A DNA stretch of 64,000 nt from Rhizobium sp. Root483D2 (GCF_001426685.1 NZ_LMFB01000008.1:105458-169457), one strand, 5' to 3'; shown: positions 27,497 through 37,528, counted from the stretch's first letter. Notes: generated from the sequence alone by a model not told the origin. Program-made: numbers and translations.

Positions 27497-29605
27497 ATGA
27501 CGAGAGATCCCCGCTATGACGTGCTTTTCGAGCCGGTGAAAATCGGGCCTCTGACGGCACGAAACCGCTTCTATCAGGTCCCGCACTGTTCGGGCATGGG
27601 CTATCGCTATCCCAATGCCGAAGCGCATATGCGGGGGATCAAGGCGGAAGGCGGCTGGGCCGTGATCTCGACGCAAGAGGCGGAAATCCACCCGACGTCC
27701 GAGCTGACGCCGGCCAACGAGGCCCGGTTATGGGATGACGGCGATATCGGCGCGCTGTCGCTGGTTGCCGACAAAATTCATGCGCATGGCAGCCTGGCTG
27801 CAATCCAGCTGGTTCACAACGGCTTGCACGCCGCCAATCGCTTCAGCCGGATGATCCCGCTTGCGCCGTCGCATGTCATTGGCGACGGGCTGGATCCGGT
27901 TCAGGCGCGATCCATGGATAAGTCCGATATTGCCGATATGCGCCGCTGGTACCGCAATGCCGCCATCCGCGCCAAACAGGCAGGCTTTGATATCATCTAC
28001 ATCTATTCCGGTCATGACATGAGCGTGATCCAGCACTTCCTGTCACGGCGGCACAATCATCGCACGGATGAATATGGCGGCTCGTTCGAGAACCGGCTGC
28101 GGCTGTTCCGGGAGATTCTGGGCGATGCACGCGATGTGGTGGGCGATACCTGCGCGCTCGCCGTCCGTCTGGCCGTCGATGAACTGCTCGGGCCTTCAGG
28201 CATCACCTGCGAGGGCGAAGGGCGCGACATTATCGAAGCGCTGGCCGAAGTACCCGATCTTTGGGACGTCAACCTCTCGAACTGGTCGAACGACAGCCAG
28301 ACGGCGAGATTTTCAGAGGAAGGCTTTCAGGAGCCCTATATCCGCTTCGTCAAATCGGTGACCACCAAGCCTGTCGTCGGCGTCGGCCGCTATACCTCTC
28401 CCGACAGCATGGCACGGGTGATCCGTCAGGGTATCATGGACTTCATCGGCGCGGCGCGGCCCTCGATCGCCGATCCGTTTCTGCCGGTGAAAATTGAGGA
28501 AGGACGCATCGACGATATCCGCGAGTGTATCGGCTGCAACATCTGCACGTCCGGAGACAACACCTCGGTTCCGATGCGCTGTACGCAAAATCCGACGGTG
28601 GGCGAGGAATGGCGCAAGGGCTGGCATCCGGAAAGGATCGCAGCTTCGCGGACCGCCGATGCCGTACTGATCGTCGGAGGCGGGCCTGCCGGACTGGAAG
28701 CCGCGCGTGCGCTGGCGCAGCGTGGTCTGGACGTGACCCTGGCCGAATCCGGCAGGGAATGGGGCGGCCGCGTCAGCCGCGAAAGCAGGCTGCCGGGACT
28801 GGCGACATGGGCGCGCGTGCGCGACTGGCGGGTCGGGCAGTTGAAGACCTACCAGAATGCGCAGATGTATCTGCAAAGCCCTCTCTCAGCCGGTGATATC
28901 TTGCAATATGGCATTCCCCACATTGCCATCGCCACCGGATCGCATTGGCGCACCGACGGTGCCGGCCGCACGCACTGTCTGCCGCTGGATTATCTGCACG
29001 CCGGGGTCACCCTATCTCCGGACGCATTGATGACGGAGGGGGCGAAAACCATCGCTGCGAATGGACCTGTGGTGGTTTTTGACGATGACTGTTTTTACAT
29101 GGGCAGCGTGCTGGCCGAGTTGCTGGCGGCGGCAGGGCGGACCGTCATTTTCGTGACGCCGGAAGCCCAGGTTTCGCCGTGGAGCAACCACACACTGGAG
29201 CAGGCGCGTGTGCAGCGGCGGCTGATCGATCTGGATGTAACGATCATCACCGCCCACTGTCTGTCAGGCCGTAGGGCCGATAGCCTCGAACTGGCCTGCA
29301 TCTATAGCGGCAAGACGCGCTGGATCGATTGCGCTGCGCTTGTTCCCGTCACGGCCCGCCTGCCCGACGAAACACTCTGGCTGGATTTGACCGCCCGCAG
29401 GGAGGAATGGGCGGATGCAGGCATACAATCCGTGACCCGCATTGGCGACTGTCTGGCGCCGGGGCTGATCGCTGCGGCGAACTATTCCGGTCACCAATAT
29501 GCGCGGGAGTTCGGAACGGAGCCTTCAAAGGATGCCGTGCCATTCAAACGCGAGGACATCGCCATGATCCAGGCAACCGGAGCTGCGGCATTGTCTCTTA
29601 CATGA
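27497..29605 (+). CDS. Trimethylamine dehydrogenase-like FMN / [4Fe-4S] flavoprotein
   Basis: 702 residues from ATG 27497, which aligns with the start of trimethylamine dehydrogenases; an in-frame GTG lies at 27479. Order: FMN TIM barrel (RDPRYDVLFEPVKIGPLTAR; Cys31 in FYQVPHCSGMG matches the cysteine that binds FMN covalently in trimethylamine dehydrogenase), iron-sulfur motif CIGCNICTSG..RCTQN near 343-363, then a pyridine-nucleotide-type FAD/ADP fold (LIVGGGPAGLEAARAL). From my memory of the trimethylamine enzyme, Tyr60 and Trp355 of its substrate bowl are not conserved here, so another N-methyl compound is likely. The neighbouring convergent hydantoinase/polyamine-type ABC operon fits N-methylated substrates. 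Confidence 0.85.
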   Translation: MTRDPRYDVLFEPVKIGPLTARNRFYQVPHCSGMGYRYPNAEAHMRGIKAEGGWAVISTQEAEIHPTSELTPANEARLWDDGDIGALSLVADKIHAHGSLAAIQLVHNGLHAANRFSRMIPLAPSHVIGDGLDPVQARSMDKSDIADMRRWYRNAAIRAKQAGFDIIYIYSGHDMSVIQHFLSRRHNHRTDEYGGSFENRLRLFREILGDARDVVGDTCALAVRLAVDELLGPSGITCEGEGRDIIEALAEVPDLWDVNLSNWSNDSQTARFSEEGFQEPYIRFVKSVTTKPVVGVGRYTSPDSMARVIRQGIMDFIGAARPSIADPFLPVKIEEGRIDDIRECIGCNICTSGDNTSVPMRCTQNPTVGEEWRKGWHPERIAASRTADAVLIVGGGPAGLEAARALAQRGLDVTLAESGREWGGRVSRESRLPGLATWARVRDWRVGQLKTYQNAQMYLQSPLSAGDILQYGIPHIAIATGSHWRTDGAGRTHCLPLDYLHAGVTLSPDALMTEGAKTIAANGPVVVFDDDCFYMGSVLAELLAAAGRTVIFVTPEAQVSPWSNHTLEQARVQRRLIDLDVTIITAHCLSGRRADSLELACIYSGKTRWIDCAALVPVTARLPDETLWLDLTARREEWADAGIQSVTRIGDCLAPGLIAAANYSGHQYAREFGTEPSKDAVPFKREDIAMIQATGAAALSLT

Positions 29606-29622
29606 AGACGTGATCACCCTAT

Positions 29623-30414
29623 TCAATTCCGGCGCAGCATGAAATGCAGCGAGGCCAGGGCGACGCAGGCTACCGAAACCAGGAAGATGGCGCCGGACAT
29701 GGCATAGATCACCGGAGAAGCGCCGGAATTCATCTTGCCGAACAGGACCACCGGCAAGGTGTTCTGGCGGCCGGCGAGATAGAAGGCGCGGGTGAATTCG
29801 TTGAGCGACAGCAGGAAAGAAAAGATGAAGGCGCTGACGAGACCGGGGCGGATCAGCGGCAAGGTGATATCGGCGAACTGACGCCACCATGTCGCCCCGA
29901 GATCGGCTGCGGCGGTCAGGTAGGACCGGCGCACCGCGGCGAAGCTGGTCAGAATAACGATGAAGGCGAAGGGCATCGCCCAGAGAAGATGGCCGGCGAT
30001 TACCGTCAGGCTCGAGGCCTTGATGCCGCTGCGGGTAAAAACGGCCGACAGCGCCAACCCCTGAATAACCCCCGGCACAAACATCGGCAGGATCACCGTC
30101 AAGAACCAGGCCGTCCGCTGCGCCCGCAATTCGAAATAGGCAAGCGCTGCCAAAAGCGACATGCCGGTCGCCAGCACGGCGGTGACGGTTGCGATCATCA
30201 GCGATTGCTGCAGGGCTCCGACCAGCGCACGGTCATTCGGCAGTGCCGCATACCAGGTAAGGCTGAGATCCGACAGGCGCGGCAGGCCGGGCTGCAGGGC
30301 TGGGTTGAAGGATACCGCGAGCAGATAGAGCGGCGGCGCATAGATGACGATCAGCCCGGCGATGGTGATCGCCCAGAGCAGGATACGGTTGGCCAATCCT
30401 TCGCGGATCATCAT
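29623..30414 (-). CDS. ABC transporter permease (spermidine/putrescine PotC type)
   Basis: 263 residues from ATG 30414, which overlaps the upstream permease stop (ATGA). The frame is open across the upstream gene, but that stretch is not permease-like. Six predicted membrane spans; the binding-protein-dependent transport (EAA) loop is AAADLGATWWRQFADITLPL. Homologues are PotC-type permeases for polyamines, iron or betaines. Last gene of the minus-strand operon that starts with hyuB. Confidence 0.9.
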   Translation of the reverse strand: MMIREGLANRILLWAITIAGLIVIYAPPLYLLAVSFNPALQPGLPRLSDLSLTWYAALPNDRALVGALQQSLMIATVTAVLATGMSLLAALAYFELRAQRTAWFLTVILPMFVPGVIQGLALSAVFTRSGIKASSLTVIAGHLLWAMPFAFIVILTSFAAVRRSYLTAAADLGATWWRQFADITLPLIRPGLVSAFIFSFLLSLNEFTRAFYLAGRQNTLPVVLFGKMNSGASPVIYAMSGAIFLVSVACVALASLHFMLRRN

Positions 30415-31280
30415 GGCGACTGATCCTCGAACAGCGAGGCAAGGCCGAAAACACGGTTGCCGATCAGCACGAGACCGAAGATCACGATCAGGACGATGGT
30501 GGAGATGGCAAAAGCCAGCGGGTAATTGGCGACGCGCATGACATCGTTGATCATCACCGAGACGATCGACGCACCGGCACCGCCGAGCATTTGCACTTCG
30601 GTGGACGAGCCCACCACCATGACGAAGACGAACAGGAACCCCGCAAAGATCCCAGACATTGTCAGCGGCAGCAGAATGCTGGTGAGGCTTTTCCAGAAGC
30701 CGGCGCCGAGGTCCTGGGCTGCGGCAAGAAAGGTTGGATCGACGCGGCGCATCGACAAGAGGATCGGAAAGGTCGCAAACGGCAAATAGGACGCGACAAG
30801 CCCGACGACGACGGCAAAATTGCTGAACAGGAGCCAGTCGAGCGGTGCGCCGATGATCCCCAGATCCTGCAGCCAGGTGTTGAGCACGCCGGTGCGGCCC
30901 AGGACCAGACGCCAAGAGAAGGACCGGATCAGATAGGATGTGAAGAAGGGAATGGTGATCAGGGCCAGAAGCAGGATGCTGAGCCTTCTGCCAGCAAGGA
31001 AATGCACGGCGTAGGCGGTCGGATAGGCGATGAGCAGGCAGAGCAGCGCGGTGCCGAAGGCCTTGACCAGGGTCGAGATGATGACCGTCCAGCGCCCGGC
31101 CTCCAATATGCCGGCATAGCCTGTGAGGCTGAGGTCCGGCTTGATCCAGTATGTCGAGGGATCCCAGCTCCAGAAACTCCAGACGACGACGATGGTCAGC
31201 GGCACCAGTCCCAGCGCCAGGATCACCAGGAGCGGCGGCGTGATCAGAACAGGTGAAATGGGCAGGCGCGATCCGGTCAT
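30411..31280 (-). CDS. ABC transporter permease (PotB type)
   Basis: 289 residues from ATG 31280, with AGGA about seven bases upstream. Six or so membrane spans beginning ISPVLITPPLLVILALGLVP; the EAA loop reads AAAQDLGAGFWKSLTSILLP. It pairs with the PotC-type permease, whose start it overlaps, and follows the binding-protein gene by 59 bp. Ligand must be inferred from the operon (hydantoin-related or polyamine-like). Confidence 0.9.
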   Translation of the reverse strand: MTGSRLPISPVLITPPLLVILALGLVPLTIVVVWSFWSWDPSTYWIKPDLSLTGYAGILEAGRWTVIISTLVKAFGTALLCLLIAYPTAYAVHFLAGRRLSILLLALITIPFFTSYLIRSFSWRLVLGRTGVLNTWLQDLGIIGAPLDWLLFSNFAVVVGLVASYLPFATFPILLSMRRVDPTFLAAAQDLGAGFWKSLTSILLPLTMSGIFAGFLFVFVMVVGSSTEVQMLGGAGASIVSVMINDVMRVANYPLAFAISTIVLIVIFGLVLIGNRVFGLASLFEDQSP

Positions 31281-31339
31281 GCTGGTCCTTTGAGGGTGGA
31301 GGCAGCGGCAAGCGAACCTGCCACTGCCAGGGATCGGTC

Positions 31340-32518
31340 TCAGGCGTTGCGCAGCTTCTGCCACCATTCTTCGTAAAGCTGGAAATTATCCGGCCGGGCA
31401 TTCTGCCAGTAGATCTTGCCGGCAAATTTCGCCTTCACATGCTCGGCCAGCTTCTCGACCTCTTCCGGCTTGTATTCGTCCGGGTGGGCCTTGGCATAGA
31501 CAACATTGTTGTCGGTCGGCACCAGATAGCCGCGCGCCTGGCCGAGTTCGCAACCGTAGAAGCCGCCAAGCAGGCCATCGACGAACTTGTGCGCGGTATC
31601 GGCAACACCGCGGTCGCCGGCACCTTTGAGCAGGACCATATTGTTGCCCCAGCCCTCGTAGCCTTCGACGGGTGCTGCATATTCCACCTGCAGTCCGCGT
31701 TTGCGGCCCTCATAGACGATCGGCTCCCAGCCGGTCATCGCATCCACTTCCTGATCGGCCACCAGCTGGACGCCCTGCTCCCAACCGTTCCAGAACGTAC
31801 GGAACTGGCCGTCGGACTTGTGCTTGATCAGGAATTCCATCACCAGGCCGAGTTCGGATTCCGACAGATTGCCGGGGTCGGCGATCGGCTGGTTTTCGCT
31901 TTCCTTGAGATACATCGCGGTGAAGATGGCGCTGTTGATCCAAGCATCCTCCATCGCCACGCGGCCCTTCAGTTTCGGATCGAAGATCGCGCCATAGCTG
32001 TCGATCTTGCCGAGCTTGTCGGGCCGGTAGATGATCGAGTCGGCATTGACGACGGCCGGAATGCCGTACTGCTTGCCCTCATGCTTGAGATAGGGAATAT
32101 CCTTGGCCCATTGCCAAAGGCTTTCGTAGTTGGGGATCTTGGCCGTATCCCAGGGGATGATTACGCCCTGACGCGCCAGTTCCTTTTCAGCACCGCCCTG
32201 AAAGCCGCCGATATCGAAGAGATCATTGGCATTGCCGGCGGCAAGCCGGGCAATGACCGGGCCGAGATCGTTGCCATTATCGGTGAATTCCGGCGTCACA
32301 CCGGCCTGCTTGGCAAATTCCGGCCATTTCTCGCCGATATCCAGCGTCGCCGTCGCCCAAAACGCGACTGTTGCTGCATCCTGGGCCGCAAGGCGCGAGG
32401 CAAAACCCAGGCCGCCGGCAGACAGCGCGATCCCGCCTGCCCCCATCAGCTTGAGGAAGTCACGCCGTTGCACATTGCTGTGTGCCCGGGGTGAAAATGG
32501 TCTGCTATGCTTGGTCAT
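31340..32518 (-). CDS. ABC transporter extracellular substrate-binding protein (PotD type)
   Basis: 392 residues from ATG 32518, with AGGGG about seven bases upstream (two more in-frame ATGs lie just above). The export signal is Tat-like: NVQRRDFLKLMGAGGIALSA, with a twin arginine and a modest hydrophobic core ending near SRLAAQDA. Family 1 periplasmic binding fold similar to spermidine/putrescine binders (GWEPIVYEGRKRGLQVEYAA). A Tat signal suggests folding before export. It lies between the ATPase and permease genes of the operon. Confidence 0.88.
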   Translation of the reverse strand: MTKHSRPFSPRAHSNVQRRDFLKLMGAGGIALSAGGLGFASRLAAQDAATVAFWATATLDIGEKWPEFAKQAGVTPEFTDNGNDLGPVIARLAAGNANDLFDIGGFQGGAEKELARQGVIIPWDTAKIPNYESLWQWAKDIPYLKHEGKQYGIPAVVNADSIIYRPDKLGKIDSYGAIFDPKLKGRVAMEDAWINSAIFTAMYLKESENQPIADPGNLSESELGLVMEFLIKHKSDGQFRTFWNGWEQGVQLVADQEVDAMTGWEPIVYEGRKRGLQVEYAAPVEGYEGWGNNMVLLKGAGDRGVADTAHKFVDGLLGGFYGCELGQARGYLVPTDNNVVYAKAHPDEYKPEEVEKLAEHVKAKFAGKIYWQNARPDNFQLYEEWWQKLRNA

Positions 32519-32569
32519 GATCATTCCCCTTTTTGGTTTTGGCATGCGATTGATCAGTCGGTGGTCGCG

Positions 32570-33652
32570 TTATCCCGCCGGTAATCCTGCATTGGAAATC
32601 AGCACGGCCGCATCGGGCTTCAGCCCGACAGGAACCTGCTGCCCCGTGGAAAGCTGGCCGATATCGGCATCAGCCTCGATGGCGATCACCAATGTCTGGC
32701 CGTCGGCAAAGGCCAGTTTCAGATCGCGATGCAGGCCACAGAACGTCGTTTCGACGACCGTCAGGATCAGCGCATGCGGCGCTCCCTGCGGCGCGAGAAA
32801 CAACCGGTCGGGCCGGATCGCAATGACGCTTCCAACAGCATCGGCGGCGCCTTGTGCGCGCACCGGCAACGTCTGGCCAGCGACCGTTGCTTCCGTTTTT
32901 CCGGCGTTTACGGCGACCGTTTCCGGCCGCAACAAGGTGTCGATCCCGACGAAGCGGGCGACGAAAGCGTTGGCGGGCGCTTCGAAGAAACGGGCGGGTG
33001 CATCCACCTGCTCGATACGGCCCCGGTGCATGACGGCCATGCGGTCAGACAGGCTAAGCGCCTCGTCCTGATTGTGCGTGACCAGAATGAAGGTAGCACC
33101 CGTTCGCTTGTGCAGCCGTCCGAATTCGTCACGCATCTGTTGGCGCAGGCGCTCATCAAGCCCGGTCAGCGGCTCGTCGAGCAGAAGAATGCCCGGTTCC
33201 ATCACCAGCGCCCGTGCAAGCGCCACGCGCTGCCGCTGGCCGCCGGACAGGAGATTGACGTCGCGCGGGCCGAAGCCGGAAAGTTCGACCAGATCGAGCG
33301 CATCGCTGATTTTCGTGTCCAGTGACGCCCCGGACAGTCCCTTCAGGCGAAGGCCATAGCCGACATTCTGCGCGACGGTCATGTGCGGAAACAGCGCAAG
33401 GCTCTGGAACACCGTATTGACCGGCCGTTTGTTGGCTGGCAGATCGCCGACATCCTTGCCGTCGAAGGCGACGCGTCCGGATGTCTGCCGGTCAAAACCG
33501 CCGATGAGCTTCAAAAGCGAACTTTTCCCGCAGCCGGATGATCCGAGCAGGGTGAAGAACTCGCCGGCCTTGATATCGAGGGTTACGTTATCGAGCGCTT
33601 TGACCGGTCCATATTCCCGGGTGACAGCATCGATCTGGATCGATATCGCCAT
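32570..33652 (-). CDS. ABC transporter ATP-binding protein (PotA type)
   Basis: 360 residues from ATG 33652, one base after the hyuA stop (TAATATG) with GGGG five bases upstream. Walker A LLGSSGCGKSSLL, signature LLSGGQRQRVALARAL, Walker B ILLLDEPLTGLD, and a C-terminal TOBE-type regulatory domain (about 265-350). Energises the PotB/PotC-like permeases encoded downstream. Linkage to hyuA by translation start/stop contact argues strongly for a shared substrate pathway. Confidence 0.93.
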   Translation of the reverse strand: MAISIQIDAVTREYGPVKALDNVTLDIKAGEFFTLLGSSGCGKSSLLKLIGGFDRQTSGRVAFDGKDVGDLPANKRPVNTVFQSLALFPHMTVAQNVGYGLRLKGLSGASLDTKISDALDLVELSGFGPRDVNLLSGGQRQRVALARALVMEPGILLLDEPLTGLDERLRQQMRDEFGRLHKRTGATFILVTHNQDEALSLSDRMAVMHRGRIEQVDAPARFFEAPANAFVARFVGIDTLLRPETVAVNAGKTEATVAGQTLPVRAQGAADAVGSVIAIRPDRLFLAPQGAPHALILTVVETTFCGLHRDLKLAFADGQTLVIAIEADADIGQLSTGQQVPVGLKPDAAVLISNAGLPAG

Positions 33653-33653
33653 A

Positions 33654-35717
33654 TTACCCCGCCTTGCCACTGTTTTCGCGGATGATCAGGATACCCGTAT
33701 CCGTCACTTCAAGCACCTGGTTTTCCAGAACGAGTGTCGTTGCCGTTGCCTCCTCCACGATCATCGGACCCTCAAACATCTGCCCCGCGCCCAGGAGGCC
33801 GCGCTGATAGACCGGGCATGAAACCCAGCCGAGTGCCGCACCGAAATAGACGTCCCGGCGGGCTGTCGCCTCTGCCCTGATACCAGTACCGGTTGCAGGC
33901 AGCGACGGCAAGGTGATCACGGGACCATTCAGCACCGCCTCGAGATGCAGGGTGGTGATTTCGATACCGGCATTGGCGAGACGGAACGAATAGGCCCGCT
34001 CATGCGCCGCATGAAAACGCTCGGCAAAACTTTGTGCGTCGTCATGGCGATCGAACTGGGCGAACACGCCATGCTCCTGCCCGCGGTAGCGGGCTTCGAC
34101 CTGGTAGGTGAAGCGGATATCCGCATCGTGACCCTTGGCGAAATAGGCGACGGCCTCGGCTTCCAGCCCGTCGAATTTTGCCGACAGCTCGCCGAGTGCC
34201 TCTGCCGTCAGGGCTGAAAACCAGGTGCTGCGGAAATCGGCGCGGGGTTCGGCTGCCAGCATGCCCCAGGCGGAAAAAATACCCGGATGCGGCGGGATGA
34301 CCGTCGCCTTGACGCTGAGGTCCCGGCCAAGCCGGGTGGCGAGCGCCGGTCCGGCCCCGCCGCTGACGACAAAAGCCGCATCGCGCGGATCGTGGCCGCG
34401 CTGTACCGTCACCAGCTTCAGGGCATTGATCATGCTGGCATGCGCGATGTCGATGATGGCGATCGCCGCATCCTCGATGCTGATACCCAGCGGGGTGGCG
34501 ACGGTGGCGATCGCATCGGCCGCCTTCTGCTTGTGCAGATGCATGCTGCCGCCGGCAAAGGTGGCCGGATCGAAGATGCCGACGGTCAAAATGGCATCCG
34601 ACAATGTCGGCTTTTTGCCGCCATGCCCGTAGCAGGCCGGTCCGGGCGTGGAGCCGGCACTTTCGGGGCCGACGCGCAAGGCGCCCCGGTCGTCCAGCCG
34701 GGCGATGGACCCGCCGCCGGAGCCGATCTCGACAATATCCACCACCGGCACCTGCACGGGATGTCCGGGGCGGATGCGGGTATGTTCCAGCTTGTAATCG
34801 ACATTCAATGTCGGGCGTCCGTCATGGATCAGCGAGCACTTGGCCGTGGTGCCACCGACATCCAGCGACAGGACCTCGCTTTCACCGAGCGCTTCCCCGA
34901 TCCTCGCTGCACCTGCAACGCCGCCTGCGGGACCGGATTCGACGAGCGTCAGCGGGCTGTCGACCGCCTGGTCGAATGTCGAGATGCCGCCGTTGGACTG
35001 CATCGCGTAATAGGGGCAGGTCAGGCCGCGCTTGATCAGCGCTTCTTCCAGCCGCTCGAAATAATATTGGATGATCGGCTGGACATAGGCATTCAGCACC
35101 GCCGTGTTGGTGCGCTCATACTCCCGCCATTGCCGCGAGACGGCATGGCTGGCGCACACCGTGACCTCGGGAAGCGCATCCGCCAGAATGCCGGCACACA
35201 GGATCTCATGCTCGGGATTGGCATAGCTGTGAAGGAACAGGATGGCGATCGCCTCGATCTTTTCCTCCTTGCAGCGGGCAATGATCGGCCGCAGGTCATC
35301 CAGTTCGAGCGGCTGGACGATATGCCCGGAGGCATCGAGACGTTCGCGCACTTCGAAGCGCAATTCCCGGGGAACGAAAGGCTCCGGACTGTGGAACTGC
35401 AAATTGTAGAGATCGGGGCGGTTGCCCCGGCCGATCTCCAGCACGTCGCGGAAGCCTGCCGTGGTCACCAGCGCCGTGCGCACGCCCTTGCGCTCGGTAA
35501 TGGCATTGATCACGGTCGTGCCGCCATGGGCAAAGAAGGTGACGTCACGCGTTCGAAGCCCGCATTTCTCTTCAGCCGAAGAGATGGCATTGAGCACGCC
35601 TCTCGATTGATTCTTGACGGTTGTCAGGCTCTTTGCCGTGAACAGTTCGCCGCTGCGTTCGTCATATCCGACAAGATCGGTGAAAGTACCGCCGACATCG
35701 GTTGCCAGTCTGATCAT
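33654..35717 (-). CDS. Hydantoinase/oxoprolinase subunit A (HyuA family)
   Basis: 687 residues from ATG 35717, which overlaps the hyuB-like stop (ATGA). N-terminal actin-like ATP-binding motif RLATDVGGTFTDLVGYDE, then HGGTTVINAITERKG, LDVGGTTAKCSL and EIGSGGGSIARLD, all hallmarks of HyuA. Such subunits join HyuB in ATP-dependent hydantoin, N-methylhydantoin or 5-oxoproline hydrolysis; acetone and acetophenone carboxylases are distant relatives. The polyamine-type ABC system in the same operon and the nearby demethylase-like flavoprotein favour an N-methylhydantoin-type substrate. Substrate remains inferred. Confidence 0.88.
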   Translation of the reverse strand: MIRLATDVGGTFTDLVGYDERSGELFTAKSLTTVKNQSRGVLNAISSAEEKCGLRTRDVTFFAHGGTTVINAITERKGVRTALVTTAGFRDVLEIGRGNRPDLYNLQFHSPEPFVPRELRFEVRERLDASGHIVQPLELDDLRPIIARCKEEKIEAIAILFLHSYANPEHEILCAGILADALPEVTVCASHAVSRQWREYERTNTAVLNAYVQPIIQYYFERLEEALIKRGLTCPYYAMQSNGGISTFDQAVDSPLTLVESGPAGGVAGAARIGEALGESEVLSLDVGGTTAKCSLIHDGRPTLNVDYKLEHTRIRPGHPVQVPVVDIVEIGSGGGSIARLDDRGALRVGPESAGSTPGPACYGHGGKKPTLSDAILTVGIFDPATFAGGSMHLHKQKAADAIATVATPLGISIEDAAIAIIDIAHASMINALKLVTVQRGHDPRDAAFVVSGGAGPALATRLGRDLSVKATVIPPHPGIFSAWGMLAAEPRADFRSTWFSALTAEALGELSAKFDGLEAEAVAYFAKGHDADIRFTYQVEARYRGQEHGVFAQFDRHDDAQSFAERFHAAHERAYSFRLANAGIEITTLHLEAVLNGPVITLPSLPATGTGIRAEATARRDVYFGAALGWVSCPVYQRGLLGAGQMFEGPMIVEEATATTLVLENQVLEVTDTGILIIRENSGKAG

Positions 35718-37408
35718 CCTGAAACCTCCGTGTTGTATCCGTAAAGACTTGACGCCTGTGCCTTGGTCAGAAAGCCGTTGCGCAGATCCTGCTCGATCAG
35801 CAATGGCTCGCGCTTGCACGGTTCACCCCAACCGCCGCCGCCGCCGGTAATGACGCGCAACACGTCGCCCTTGTTGAGATCGATATGCGCCACGCGGCCG
35901 TAGGTCCGGACCGCTCCGCCCTGGACCGGTGCGATCTGCAAGGCATTGACCGTCCCCTGCCCGCCGCCGTCCATGCCCCATGGCTGTGTCGCCGTTCGCC
36001 CGAAGCTGCCATAGGCCGATGCGCCCGTGCCGAGGATTTCGTATTCGCGCACGATACCGAAGCCGCCGCGCCGGCGCCCGGCGCCCGTTCCACCCTCGAC
36101 ATTGAAGCCGTAGCGCATGACCCTGAGCGGGAACCGCGCCTCGATGACTTCGACGGAATAATTGTAGGTATCGCCATCGGTCAGCGCGATCAGTGCGCTG
36201 GCGCCATCCCGGTGCTCGCTGGCGCCCCAGCCGCCATGTTGCGGCTCGATGTGAATGAACGGCTGGCCGCTGCGGTCCTTGCCGGAAATATAGACGACGC
36301 AGAGACTGGAGTAGGACCCGGCGGAAAATCGCGACGGTATCAACGGTGCGAGCGCCTTCCAGACCAGCTCCGATGCGTGCACCGATCCCTCGTAATACCA
36401 GCCGGTCGGGGACGGTTTTTCGGCGGTGAAGATGGTGCCAGACGGTGCGATGACCGTCAGCGGCCGGAACCAGCCTTCGTTGGATGGGTCCTGAGGGCCG
36501 ACCATCGCCTTGACGATGGTTCTGACGGCCGACTGCAATGCACCCCGCGCGCAGTTGATCGGCCCGGCAACTGCCGGCGGGCAGCCGGTAAAATCGATCG
36601 TGATGCCGTCGCCCTCAATGGTCACCGCCACCTGGACATGGATCGGCTCCTTGCTGACGCCGTCTCCGTCGATAATATCGGTTGCCGTGTAGTGGCCGTC
36701 TGGAAGGGCTGAGATCGCAGCCCGGCTGCGGGTCTCGCTGGCGTTCAAGAGGTTGGCAAAGGCGGCATGAACGATAGGCGCGCCATACTTGCCCGCCAGC
36801 TCCGCCATGCGGCGACCGGCAACCCTGACGGTTGCGACCTGCGCATTGAGATCGCCGAGGGCGACGTCGGGCAGGCGGACATTCTCGCTGATAATGTGCA
36901 GGATTTCATCGGAGAACACGTCGGCGCGGACGATCTTGACGCCTGGCAGCCGCAATCCTTCCTGGAACACCGATGTGGCATCCGGCGCAAGGCTGCCCGG
37001 AACCGATCCGCCGACATCGAGATAATGGGCGACGTTGATGGCATAGGCGAGGATTTCTCCATCGACGAAGAGCGGCTTGACGATTGCAAAATCGCAGGCA
37101 TGGGTGCCGCCCGCATAGGGGTCGTTGGACAGCAGGATGTCGCCATCGGCAAGATTGCCGCCGAATTTTCCAATCAGCGATTTCACCTGCACGCCGAACG
37201 TGCCGGTAAACAGCGTGATGCCGTTCATCTGGGCAACAAGTTCGCCTTCTGCGGTGAGGAGACCGCAGGCAAAATCGAGCACTTCATAGATGACCGGGCT
37301 CATGCTGGTGCGGGCCATGACAATGCCCATCTCATCGACGGTCGCCATCAGCTTGCCCTCGATGATTTCCTGGGTCACAGGATCGACACGTCGCCCGCCG
37401 GTGGTCAT
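35714..37408 (-). CDS. Hydantoinase/oxoprolinase subunit B (HyuB family)
   Basis: 564 residues starting MTTGGRRVDPVTQEIIEGKL, the standard HyuB beginning (DP-T-E-I). Further marks are TSMSPVIYEVLDFACGLL, ILLSNDPYAGGTHACD and the C-terminal glycine-rich RVITGGGGGWGEP. It is the first gene of the operon hyuB-hyuA-potABDC-like and is preceded by a perfect 7-bp inverted repeat, just behind the gene for a MalT-like regulator. Confidence 0.9.
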   Translation of the reverse strand: MTTGGRRVDPVTQEIIEGKLMATVDEMGIVMARTSMSPVIYEVLDFACGLLTAEGELVAQMNGITLFTGTFGVQVKSLIGKFGGNLADGDILLSNDPYAGGTHACDFAIVKPLFVDGEILAYAINVAHYLDVGGSVPGSLAPDATSVFQEGLRLPGVKIVRADVFSDEILHIISENVRLPDVALGDLNAQVATVRVAGRRMAELAGKYGAPIVHAAFANLLNASETRSRAAISALPDGHYTATDIIDGDGVSKEPIHVQVAVTIEGDGITIDFTGCPPAVAGPINCARGALQSAVRTIVKAMVGPQDPSNEGWFRPLTVIAPSGTIFTAEKPSPTGWYYEGSVHASELVWKALAPLIPSRFSAGSYSSLCVVYISGKDRSGQPFIHIEPQHGGWGASEHRDGASALIALTDGDTYNYSVEVIEARFPLRVMRYGFNVEGGTGAGRRRGGFGIVREYEILGTGASAYGSFGRTATQPWGMDGGGQGTVNALQIAPVQGGAVRTYGRVAHIDLNKGDVLRVITGGGGGWGEPCKREPLLIEQDLRNGFLTKAQASSLYGYNTEVSG

Positions 37409-37503
37409 CGTTTGCGAACCCTCCTTGCACTTATTAAGAGCAGACTAGGAGTGTTCGGCGCGTGCCGGTAGCCGGTCAGATGGGTGGCTGGATAATGTCC
37501 CAC

Positions 37504-37521
37504 CCTACCCGTATGGGTAGG
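37504..37521. promoter_or_regulatory. Candidate operator before the hyuB operon
   Basis: Perfect inverted repeat CCTACCC-GTAT-GGGTAGG, 96 bp upstream of the hyuB start and 8 bp beyond the stop of the LuxR-type regulator gene. A further GGGTGG (37481-37486) and GGTATC flank it. LuxR/NarL-type helix-turn-helix proteins often bind such short symmetric sites. Confidence 0.5.
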
Positions 37522-37528
37522 TATCGGA

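Noticed and set aside
29623..31425. 600-codon minus-strand frame suggesting one large permease fusion
   Set aside because: Only the last 263 codons look like a permease; the rest is the other frame of the first permease gene, and an ATGA overlap gives a natural start at 30414.
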